Assembly: GCA_944324675.1 (NCBI GenBank)
Contig: CALUXE010000006.1
Location: forward strand, 1-64,000
Source: an uncultured Elusimicrobiales bacterium
GTDB lineage: Bacteria; Elusimicrobiota; Elusimicrobia; Elusimicrobiales; Elusimicrobiaceae
Direction: 5' to 3'
Length of the DNA: 64,000 nucleotides
In this document: one piece after another, positions 56,453-62,897 of the stretch
How positions within the stretch are numbered: position 1 is the first letter of the stretch
Layout of the letters: each line of letters opens with the position of its first letter
Notes under the pieces: generated by a model
What the model saw: only the letters and a program-made list of their open reading frames with translations
The model's database searches: none
Told to the model about the DNA's origin: nothing
Made by a program: the position numbers and the translations under genes

Positions 56453-56476
56453 AAATGCAATCTTTGAAAGATTGTT

Positions 56477-57016
56477 TTATTCCGCTTTAAGTTTAGCGCC
56501 GGCTTCAAGAGCTTTTCTGTTAAGGGCGATCATTTCCGGCTTGGCGCGTTTGAAAACTTTCTTCATGGCGTTTTCAATAGCGTCTAAGCTGACGGCCCCC
56601 GTAGCCCCGGCGAAAGCGCCCAGCGCGACCATAGTGGATGTTCTGGCCGAGCCGACTTCTTCCGCAATTTCATTGCAGGGCACCAGGATTACCTTGATGT
56701 CTTTTCTTGTAGGCCTGCTTTTGATAAGCGAACTGTTGATGATGAGCAGCCCGCCGCTTTTGAGCATAGGTTCAAACTTGGGCAGGGAAGGCTCGTTCAT
56801 CACGATGGCGGTATCGGGCGCGCATACTACAGGCGTCGCCACTTCGGTATCGGAAATTACCACCGAGCAGTTTGCCGTACCGCCCCTCATTTCGGGGCCG
56901 TAAGAGGGGAACCAGCTTACCGCTTTACCCTCCACAAGCCCGGCTTGGGCCAATAATACCCCGGCGGAAACTACGCCCTGTCCGCCGAATCCGGCTATTC
57001 TTACACCTTGATACAT
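56477..57016 (-). CDS. vorC: 2-oxoacid:ferredoxin oxidoreductase gamma subunit
   Basis: 179-residue gamma subunit of a four-gene oxidoreductase. VRIAGFGGQGVVSAGVLLAQ is the family signature, with SYGPEMRGGTANCSVVIS following. Together with the alpha, beta and delta subunits it oxidatively decarboxylates a 2-oxoacid to acyl-CoA and reduces ferredoxin. It is the last gene of the minus-strand operon and starts 1 nt after the beta subunit gene. Confidence 0.92.
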   Translation of the reverse strand: MYQGVRIAGFGGQGVVSAGVLLAQAGLVEGKAVSWFPSYGPEMRGGTANCSVVISDTEVATPVVCAPDTAIVMNEPSLPKFEPMLKSGGLLIINSSLIKSRPTRKDIKVILVPCNEIAEEVGSARTSTMVALGAFAGATGAVSLDAIENAMKKVFKRAKPEMIALNRKALEAGAKLKAE

Positions 57017-57017
57017 A

Positions 57018-57773
57018 TTATTTGCCCTCCTGTTTTTTGCCTTCGTCTTTAAATACGCCCAACGGGTATTGAGGCATCATCTTTTCCCTTAGGAATTCCA
57101 GCGCCTTAATGGGTTCTACGCCCCAGTTCGTCGGGCAGATGGAAAGCACCTCAACGAAAGAGAAACCCACCCCGTCAATTTGGTTTTGGAAAGCCTTTTT
57201 AATGGCTTTCTTGGCGTTCATTACATTTTGGGGAGTGTCAACGGAAACCCTTTCAATGTATTTCGGGCTTTTAAGCTGGCTTAGCATTTCCGATACATTT
57301 ATCGGGTTGCCCTGCAGTTTTTCGTTTCTGCCTTTGGGGGCGGTGGTGGCCACTTGGCCGATCAAGGTAGTCGGCGCCATTTGGCCGCCCGTCATACCGT
57401 ATATCGTGTTATTGATAAATATTACGGTAATATTTTCGCCTCTGGCGGCGGCGTGTACGATTTCCGCCATACCGATAGAGGCCAAGTCGCCGTCGCCCTG
57501 ATAGGAAAATACGATGGTATCGGGCTTAGAGCGTTTAATGCCGGTGGCTATCGCCGGGCCTCTTCCGTGCGGGCCTTGAATGGCGTCGCAGTTAAAATAT
57601 TTATCGGCGAAGACCGCGCACCCCACAGGCGCTATGCATATGGTGCGTTTGCGGATATCAAGCTCGTCCATAACCTCGGCTACAAGGCGGTGTACGACGC
57701 TGTGTCCGCAGCCGGGGCAGTAATGGGTGGGAATATCCACCAAAGATTCGGGCCTTTTGGTTACGGGTTTCAT
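57018..57773 (-). CDS. vorA: 2-oxoacid:ferredoxin oxidoreductase beta subunit (TPP-binding)
   Basis: 251-residue thiamine-diphosphate subunit. The TPP motif is GDGDLASIGMAEIVHAAARG followed by NNTIYGMTGGQ. CPGCGHSVVHRLVAEVMDEL holds cysteines that in related enzymes bind an iron-sulphur cluster. It ends in a Lys/Glu tail. It overlaps the alpha subunit by 4 nt. Confidence 0.93.
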   Translation of the reverse strand: MKPVTKRPESLVDIPTHYCPGCGHSVVHRLVAEVMDELDIRKRTICIAPVGCAVFADKYFNCDAIQGPHGRGPAIATGIKRSKPDTIVFSYQGDGDLASIGMAEIVHAAARGENITVIFINNTIYGMTGGQMAPTTLIGQVATTAPKGRNEKLQGNPINVSEMLSQLKSPKYIERVSVDTPQNVMNAKKAIKKAFQNQIDGVGFSFVEVLSICPTNWGVEPIKALEFLREKMMPQYPLGVFKDEGKKQEGK

Positions 57774-58933
57774 AATAAAGTTCCCTCCTTGCAGATTTTG
57801 TTTTCAGGTTTATGGCAGGTATTATCCGCCTTATCGGCCAAATCGGCCAAATTGAAAAGAAAGTCCTTCTTGCCGTTTAATATTGATTTTACCGCTTCGG
57901 CGATTTCTTCGGCCACCGGGAAGAAAGCGCCCGGCTTGGCGTAAAGGTGCACCGGTATTTTGCCGGCAGTCGCCAATTTGACATCTACAATCATTTGGCC
58001 CAAACTCATTTCGGCGCAGAGCATCGCTTTGCAGCTTTTGGCGAGTTCGGCAAGCCTCTTGCTTGGGAACGGCCAGAGGGTTATCGGCCTGAACAGCCCA
58101 GCTTTTACGCCTTCGCTTCTTAAGGCGTTTACCGCGGCCATGGCGGCGCGCGAGCTTATGCCGTAGGCGACGATTATTACATCTGCGTCTTCGGTGAAGC
58201 GTTCCTCGTAGCGGACTTCGTCCCTTTCAATAAGGGCGTAACGTTCAGCCCTCTTTAGGACCATCTTTTCCAATTCGCCTTCACCCAGCCCGTAGGAGGA
58301 AATCATATTCTTTCCCCTGCTTCCGTCGTTTATGCCCAGAGCCCAAGGTTTCGCGGGCAGCGTTTTGGGGTCAATAGGGTCAAAGTTATAGCTCATGCCT
58401 TCCATCATTTGGCCGAGTATGCCGTCGGCGAGTATCATCGCGGGCATGCGGTATTTTTCGGCCAGTTCAAAAGCCAATTTGGGGAAATTGCCCAATTCCT
58501 CTACGCTGTTGGGCGCCAGTACTATAAGCCTGTAATCGCCGTTTCCGCCGCCGCGCGTGGCTTGGATATAGTCGCCCTGCGCCCCGGCTATATTGCCCAG
58601 GCCCGGCCCGCCCCTCATTACATTGACTATCAGGCAGGGCAGATCCGCGCCCGCCATATAGGAAATGCCTTCCTGTTTTAAACTTACGCCCGGGCTGGAA
58701 GAGGATGTCATCGCTCTCGTCCCGGTAGCGGCGGCGCCGTAAATCATATTGATGGCCGCCACTTCGCTTTCGGCCTGCACGAAAGCTCCGCCGACTTCTT
58801 CCTGCCGCCAAGACATATATTCCGGCACTTCGTTTTGCGGGGTTATCGGATAGCCCGCGAAAAATCTGCATCCGGCTCTTATCGCGCCTTCGGCCAGAGC
58901 CTCATTGCCTTTCATTAAAACTTTTTCTGCCAT
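57770..58933 (-). CDS. vorB: 2-oxoacid:ferredoxin oxidoreductase alpha subunit (VorB type)
   Basis: 387-residue alpha subunit. KVLMKGNEALAEGAIRAGCR, FAGYPITPQNEVPEYMS, MTSSSSPGVSLKQEGISYMA and NVMRGGPGLGNIAGAQGDY closely match proteins annotated as 3-methyl-2-oxobutanoate (2-ketoisovalerate) ferredoxin oxidoreductase. The substrate class is therefore probably branched-chain 2-oxoacids from Val, Leu and Ile, but 2-oxoglutarate cannot be ruled out from sequence. It sits 10 nt after the delta subunit. Confidence 0.93.
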   Translation of the reverse strand: MAEKVLMKGNEALAEGAIRAGCRFFAGYPITPQNEVPEYMSWRQEEVGGAFVQAESEVAAINMIYGAAATGTRAMTSSSSPGVSLKQEGISYMAGADLPCLIVNVMRGGPGLGNIAGAQGDYIQATRGGGNGDYRLIVLAPNSVEELGNFPKLAFELAEKYRMPAMILADGILGQMMEGMSYNFDPIDPKTLPAKPWALGINDGSRGKNMISSYGLGEGELEKMVLKRAERYALIERDEVRYEERFTEDADVIIVAYGISSRAAMAAVNALRSEGVKAGLFRPITLWPFPSKRLAELAKSCKAMLCAEMSLGQMIVDVKLATAGKIPVHLYAKPGAFFPVAEEIAEAVKSILNGKKDFLFNLADLADKADNTCHKPENKICKEGTLL

Positions 58934-58943
58934 TTTTTACCTC

Positions 58944-59147
58944 TTATCTATATACGGTTATAGCTAAATCCGGGCATACCATATAGCACATGCCGCAGCC
59001 TATGCAGGATTCGGGTTTAGCAAGTTTGGCGGGGTAATATCCCGTCTTGCTGAAAGTGTCAGACATCTCAATGCATTGTTTAGGGCACGCTTTCGTGCAC
59101 AGCTTGCAGCCTTTGCAACGCATGTCGTTGACTTCTATTTTAGGCAT
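58944..59147 (-). CDS. vorD: 2-oxoacid:ferredoxin oxidoreductase delta subunit (2x4Fe-4S)
   Basis: 67-residue ferredoxin-like subunit. Two full CxxCxxCxxxC sets, C11-C14-C17-C21 and C48-C51-C54-C58, bind two [4Fe-4S] clusters and pass electrons from the TPP site to ferredoxin. The ATG at 59147 (not an upstream in-frame start) is fixed by a perfect AAAGGAGGT 5 nt before it. First gene of the operon vorD-B-A-C. Confidence 0.95.
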   Translation of the reverse strand: MPKIEVNDMRCKGCKLCTKACPKQCIEMSDTFSKTGYYPAKLAKPESCIGCGMCYMVCPDLAITVYR

Positions 59148-59177
59148 AATACCTCCTTTAAGGTTCCTCACATACTT

Positions 59178-59207
59178 AGTATAAACTTTTTTAAAGCTTT
59201 AGCGCAA
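59178..59207 (-). promoter_or_regulatory. vor operon promoter
   Basis: On the minus strand TTGCGC (59202-59207), 18-nt spacer, TATACT (59178-59183). The 5' untranslated region to the vorD ATG would be about 25 nt. Same 18-nt spacing as the rplJ and rpsJ promoters. Confidence 0.6.
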
Positions 59208-59218
59208 TGCTTAATCGC

Positions 59219-59257
59219 CCCGCGCTTTGCAGAGCGGGTTTTTTGTAAAATTATAAT
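59219..59257 (+). promoter_or_regulatory. overlapping terminator-like hairpin and msrC promoter
   Basis: CCCGC and GCGGG (within 59219-59238) pair, with one inner mismatch, and are followed by TTTTTT (59239-59244), a plus-strand terminator form. The same bases contain a candidate promoter: TTGCAG (59227-59232), 19-nt spacer, TATAAT (59252-59257). As no plus-strand gene lies upstream, the hairpin may stop stray or antisense transcripts of vorD. Confidence 0.45.
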
Positions 59258-59279
59258 TATCAAGAGGCGGGTATATTAT

Positions 59280-59744
59280 ATGAATAAGGTCAACTCAAAT
59301 CTTGCCGAACAGGCGCGCGCTTTGCTGGGCGCTACTAAAGACTTTACGGCCGATATGGCCAATCTCTCCGCTTTGATTTATCACAATGTGCATGAGATAA
59401 ACTGGGCGGGTTTTTATGTTTTTAAGGCGGGTAAATTGGTGTTGGGGCCGTTTCAGGGCAAGCCCGCCTGCGTAGAGATAGAAATCGGCAAAGGCGTTTG
59501 CGGGCTGTGCGCTAAAAGCGCAAAGACCGTAATAGCGCCTGACGTGCATAAATTCCCCGGGCATATCGCCTGCGACGAGGCCAGCAAAAGCGAAATAGTA
59601 ATACCTCTGTTTAAGACCGACGGAACAATTTACGGGGTTATGGATATAGATTCGCCTAAAGAGGACCGATTCGGCCCGCAAGAGCGGGAGCTGTTTGAAA
59701 GTTTGGCCGATATCTTAACGCGCGCCTGCGGCGGTTTTAGTTGA
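59280..59744 (+). CDS. msrC: free methionine-(R)-sulfoxide reductase (GAF type)
   Basis: 154-residue fRMsr. The three cysteines C64 (GKPAC), C74 (GVCG) and C98 (HIACD) keep the same spacing (10 and 24) as the catalytic set of the E. coli enzyme. INWAGFY, LVLGPFQGKPAC and DVHKFPGHIACD are family signatures. It reduces free Met-R-sulfoxide, protecting an anaerobe from oxidant exposure. The ATG at 59280 has GAGGCGGG upstream; longer in-frame readings run back into vorD and are unlikely. Confidence 0.93.
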   Translation: MNKVNSNLAEQARALLGATKDFTADMANLSALIYHNVHEINWAGFYVFKAGKLVLGPFQGKPACVEIEIGKGVCGLCAKSAKTVIAPDVHKFPGHIACDEASKSEIVIPLFKTDGTIYGVMDIDSPKEDRFGPQERELFESLADILTRACGGFS

Positions 59745-59752
59745 TTAACAAA

Positions 59753-59781
59753 ACGGAAGCGGCCCTAAAGGCCGCTTCCGT
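59753..59781. terminator. bidirectional terminator between msrC and tRNA-Phe
   Basis: ACGGAAGCGGCC (59753-59764), CTAAA loop, GGCCGCTTCCGT (59770-59781), a perfect 12-bp stem. T-runs are weak on both sides. It lies between the convergent msrC and tRNA-Phe genes and probably serves both. Confidence 0.7.
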
Positions 59782-59799
59782 ATGTCTTTAAAAGAAATA

Positions 59800-59871
59800 T
59801 GCCGAGGGACAGGATCGAACTGTCGACACCCGGTTTTTCAGACCGGTGCTCTACCACTGAGCTACCTCGGC
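59800..59871 (-). tRNA. tRNA-Phe (GAA)
   Basis: On the minus strand the acceptor GCCGAGG pairs with CCTCGGC. The anticodon stem CCGGT/ACCGG holds loop CTGAAAA, giving anticodon GAA. The T-arm is GACAG-TTCGATC-CTGTC and the variable loop GTGTC. The discriminator is A and CCA is not encoded. A TATAAT (minus strand, 59930-59935) about 60 nt upstream may be its -10. Confidence 0.95.
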
Positions 59872-59984
59872 ATTTGGCTTGACGGTTTTTATAGGCCGCC
59901 AAATCAATAAATCTGTTTTTTGCTACCCTATTATAATATCAAATTAGGCGTTATATTTCAATGTTATTAAATAGACTTCTGCCC

Positions 59985-61184
59985 TTACGCTTTGCTTTGC
60001 GCGGTTTTATCGGCTTTGGCCGCGGCCAAACAGAACAGCGCCGCCGGAATTACAAACAGCATTGTGGAAAGTACCGCCGCCCTCAAGCTAAACGAATCGG
60101 ACACCGCCCCGACAAAAGCGGGCGAAATCGCGTCGCCCAGCGCGTGTATAATAAATATGTTTACCGCGAAAGCCATAGACCTTATTTTGATGTCCGTCAG
60201 ATTTACTATAGCCGCGTTCAGCGGGCCCGTCTGCAAGAAAGCGAACATTATCGCTATGGCGAGGAGACTCAGCGCTAAAAAGTAATTGTCAAACGAGAGC
60301 GCCGCCGCCGCGAAAGGGAGCGCCGCGGCAAAACTTACGGCGGAAACCAAATAATACGCCTTCTTTGTTTTCTTTAACACCTTGTCGGCCAAGAAACCGC
60401 CCAAAAAAGTGCCCGCCGCGCCCGCCAGTATCGTTAAGGCGCCGAAGACCGTCCCCGCCTGCGCTACGGAAAAATCATAATATCTGTGCATAAAAGTGGG
60501 CATCCACGCCGCAAGCCCGCCCAAAGTAAAAGTGCCCATAGCCTGCGCCAAACACACGAACAGAAACGGTTTGTTCTTCAGCAGGGTAAGATAATTTTTG
60601 ATTTTCGGTTTTTCGGTTTTCAGGGTTTTTGTTCTGGCGTCTTTAAGTTTAAACAATATAAAAGCCGCTATCAAAGCGCCTGGGAGCCCGACTAAAAAGA
60701 AAGCGCTCCTCCACCCGATGTGAAACCCCAGAAATCCGCCCAGCAAATACCCCAAGGCGCTGCCCGCGGGCAAGGCCAACCCGAACAGCGCCAAAATGCG
60801 GGCGCGCTTTTCGGCTGGGAATTTTTCCGCAAGGAAGGAGGGTGATACGCTGGTAAAGCCCGCCTCGCCTATCCCTATAAAACTGCGCGCCGCAAATAAA
60901 TGAAAATAATTTTTCGCCGCGCCTGAAAGCATAGTCGCCCCGCTCCATAAAAAAGCGCAAACCGCCATAGTGTATTGGCGGGGCGTTCGGTCGGCGATGT
61001 ATCCTATAACGGGCGCGGCGAACATATACACGAACATAAAGGCCGAGGCCAATATCCCCAGCTTAGCGTCGGATAAAAGCAGGTCCTCCTTTATCAGCGG
61101 AAAGACGGAAAACAGTATCTGCCTGTCTATGTAATTTAACAGATTAAGTGAGAATAGCAACACAAATACCGTTTTTGCGTTCAT
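59985..61184 (-). CDS. MFS transporter, Spinster-like
   Basis: 399-residue transporter with twelve predicted membrane helices. NLLNYIDRQILFSVFPLIKE, the loop motif GYIADRTPRQYTMAV, and the signature SFIGIGEAGFTSVSPSFLAE resemble the Spinster (Spns) branch of the major facilitator superfamily, in which bacterial members move lysophospholipids or other amphiphiles. The substrate here is unknown. Its start overlaps the trmL stop by 1 nt (TAATG), so the two genes are translationally linked. Confidence 0.88.
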   Translation of the reverse strand: MNAKTVFVLLFSLNLLNYIDRQILFSVFPLIKEDLLLSDAKLGILASAFMFVYMFAAPVIGYIADRTPRQYTMAVCAFLWSGATMLSGAAKNYFHLFAARSFIGIGEAGFTSVSPSFLAEKFPAEKRARILALFGLALPAGSALGYLLGGFLGFHIGWRSAFFLVGLPGALIAAFILFKLKDARTKTLKTEKPKIKNYLTLLKNKPFLFVCLAQAMGTFTLGGLAAWMPTFMHRYYDFSVAQAGTVFGALTILAGAAGTFLGGFLADKVLKKTKKAYYLVSAVSFAAALPFAAAALSFDNYFLALSLLAIAIMFAFLQTGPLNAAIVNLTDIKIRSMAFAVNIFIIHALGDAISPAFVGAVSDSFSLRAAVLSTMLFVIPAALFCLAAAKADKTAQSKA

Positions 61185-61636
61185 TAAAAATCCTTTGTTT
61201 GGCGCAGCGCCTCATAGAGGCATATCGCCGCGGAAGTAGATAAATTTAAGGACCTTACCTCACCCGGCATCGGGATTTGGTAGAGAGAGTCTTTATATTC
61301 CTTATACAATGCTTTGGGCAGGCCGCAAGATTCGCTGCCGAAGGCCAGATAATCATTCTTTTGGAATTTAATGTCCCAGAGTGATTTTTCGCCTTTCGTG
61401 GAGAAAAAGAAAATTCTCGCGCCCTCGGGCAGGGAATTTTTGAAATCGGCGAAAGTATCGTATCTGGTGTATTTCAGTTTGGGCCAATAGTCCAAGCCGC
61501 TGCGTCTGATTTCTTTGTCCTCTATTTTAAAGCCGAGTTTGCCCACTAAATGCAAGTGCGCGTTCGCAGCGACGCAAGTCCTGCCGATATTGCCCGTATT
61601 GAAGGGGATTTCGGGGTTGATTAAAACTATGTTCAT
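61184..61636 (-). CDS. trmL: tRNA (cytidine/uridine-34-2'-O)-methyltransferase
   Basis: 150-residue SPOUT methyltransferase that modifies the wobble base of certain leucine tRNAs. NIVLINPEIPFNTGNIGRTC, FGSESCGLPKALYKEY and MPGEVRSLNLSTSAAICLYE are the family signatures, including the trefoil-knot SAM site. Two ATG codons in tandem make the start ambiguous by one residue (61636 or 61639). It overlaps the MFS gene start. Confidence 0.95.
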   Translation of the reverse strand: MNIVLINPEIPFNTGNIGRTCVAANAHLHLVGKLGFKIEDKEIRRSGLDYWPKLKYTRYDTFADFKNSLPEGARIFFFSTKGEKSLWDIKFQKNDYLAFGSESCGLPKALYKEYKDSLYQIPMPGEVRSLNLSTSAAICLYEALRQTKDF

Positions 61637-61659
61637 CATAAAATAATTTTATGAAACTT

Positions 61660-62733
61660 TTATTCTTCGGGCAAACCGCTGAGGGAAGTTTCGTTTAAGG
61701 GGAAAAATATCCCGTAAAAGAAGATGAGCGGGTTCGTTATAACGCGCGCCAAACGCGGCATAAAGTAGAGATTGTGCCTCAAGGCGAATTTGAATAAAGC
61801 GAATTTCACTTTAAAAATAAAATTCCTTTCTTTAAACAGATCGCTCGGCAAGTTAAGATAAAAATTTTTGCTCTTTTCAAAAAACTCTTTTGTTTGCGTT
61901 TTGTCCGATTGTTTTAATGCGCCGTTGCCTATACATTCTCCGCCTATTATTTGTTTTAAAAGGATATATTCAAATTCTTCTTTTATTTCCGGGTATATGT
62001 TCAATCCGTTTAAATAATTACGTATATAAGAAAAATTCTCAAAGTTAATATTAGCGGAATTGTTTGAACTTCTTTTCCCCAAAGAATTAGTGGTGTCTCT
62101 AAAGTCTATTAGAGGTTCGTCAATAAAAATAAATTTATTGGCCAAGGCAAATAAAGCGCCCATAAAAGGGACGTCTTCCGTACCGCGCCCTTCGGGGAAA
62201 CGGAGATGGTTGCTTTCTATAAGACTCCTTTTGATAAGGCTGCCCCAAGGTCTGCCTATTATGCCTGCGCCGATAAATAAGAAATTCGCGCGCGTAGCAG
62301 GCGGCCTTACAAGTGCGGCGGGGAGTCCTTTTAAATTACACTTTAAGAATTTTTTGTCCGATTCGTCGATCCTATCACAGGAGCAGGTTGCTATATCGGA
62401 TTTTTCCTCTTCCGCTTTTTTGTAAAGGATTTCACAGGCGTCGCTTCGGAGGATATCGTCGCTGTCAAAGAATAAAACATATTTGCCCTTGGCGTGCTTG
62501 AGGCCCTCGTTCCTGGCGCCGCCCGCCATGCCGCCTTCTTTGTAAAGATAATGGAAGTTGGGATATTTGCCAGCAAATTCCTTTATTATTTCGGGCGAGC
62601 CGTCTTTTGAGGCATTATCCACGCACAGGACCTCAATATTTTTAAAAGTTTGCTCCGCGGCCGATTGCAGGGCTTTTTGCAAGAACTTCTCTGAATTGTA
62701 TACGGGTATTATTACGCTTATTTCGGCGCTCAT
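61660..62733 (-). CDS. family 2 glycosyltransferase
   Basis: 357-residue GT2 enzyme, GT-A fold. SVIIPVYNSEKFLQKALQSA begins the nucleotide-sugar domain, the metal-binding D90-S-D-D motif lies in YVLFFDSDDIL, and RNEGLKHAKGKY is typical. The C-terminal 130 residues are more divergent and end in a partly hydrophobic segment that may contact the membrane. Donor and acceptor cannot be told from sequence; surface polysaccharide or glycolipid synthesis is likely. A/T-richer than its neighbours, as often seen for accessory surface-glycan genes. Confidence 0.88.
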   Translation of the reverse strand: MSAEISVIIPVYNSEKFLQKALQSAAEQTFKNIEVLCVDNASKDGSPEIIKEFAGKYPNFHYLYKEGGMAGGARNEGLKHAKGKYVLFFDSDDILRSDACEILYKKAEEEKSDIATCSCDRIDESDKKFLKCNLKGLPAALVRPPATRANFLFIGAGIIGRPWGSLIKRSLIESNHLRFPEGRGTEDVPFMGALFALANKFIFIDEPLIDFRDTTNSLGKRSSNNSANINFENFSYIRNYLNGLNIYPEIKEEFEYILLKQIIGGECIGNGALKQSDKTQTKEFFEKSKNFYLNLPSDLFKERNFIFKVKFALFKFALRHNLYFMPRLARVITNPLIFFYGIFFPLNETSLSGLPEE

Positions 62734-62862
62734 ATCTTATCCTTTGAATATAGTTCGGTTTTATTGTTTGCTTTAAAACTTTGTTAAAATAAAAACTTCT
62801 TATTAAAAATCAACGTAAAACAATCGGATTGTTTCCAAGGTTGTTTCACGTTGAATAAATAT

Positions 62863-62890
62863 TCCCCGCCTAAGGCAAAAGCGCGGGCCT
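62863..62890 (-). terminator. possible terminator of the glucan phosphorylase gene
   Basis: CCCGC (62865-62869) pairs with GCGGG (62883-62887), read on the minus strand after the phosphorylase stop and followed there by an A/T-rich AATATTTATT. Weak, but correctly placed. Confidence 0.4.
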
Positions 62891-62897
62891 TTTCAAT

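Noticed and set aside
56459-56475. CAATCTTTGAAAGATTG palindrome at the end of vorC
   Set aside because: Overlaps the gene end and is A/T-rich; probably chance next to the stronger terminator.
59076-59279. N-terminal extension of the msrC frame back into vorD
   Set aside because: It would run antisense through the ferredoxin gene and its promoter; the ATG at 59280 has a ribosome-binding site and the family N-terminus.
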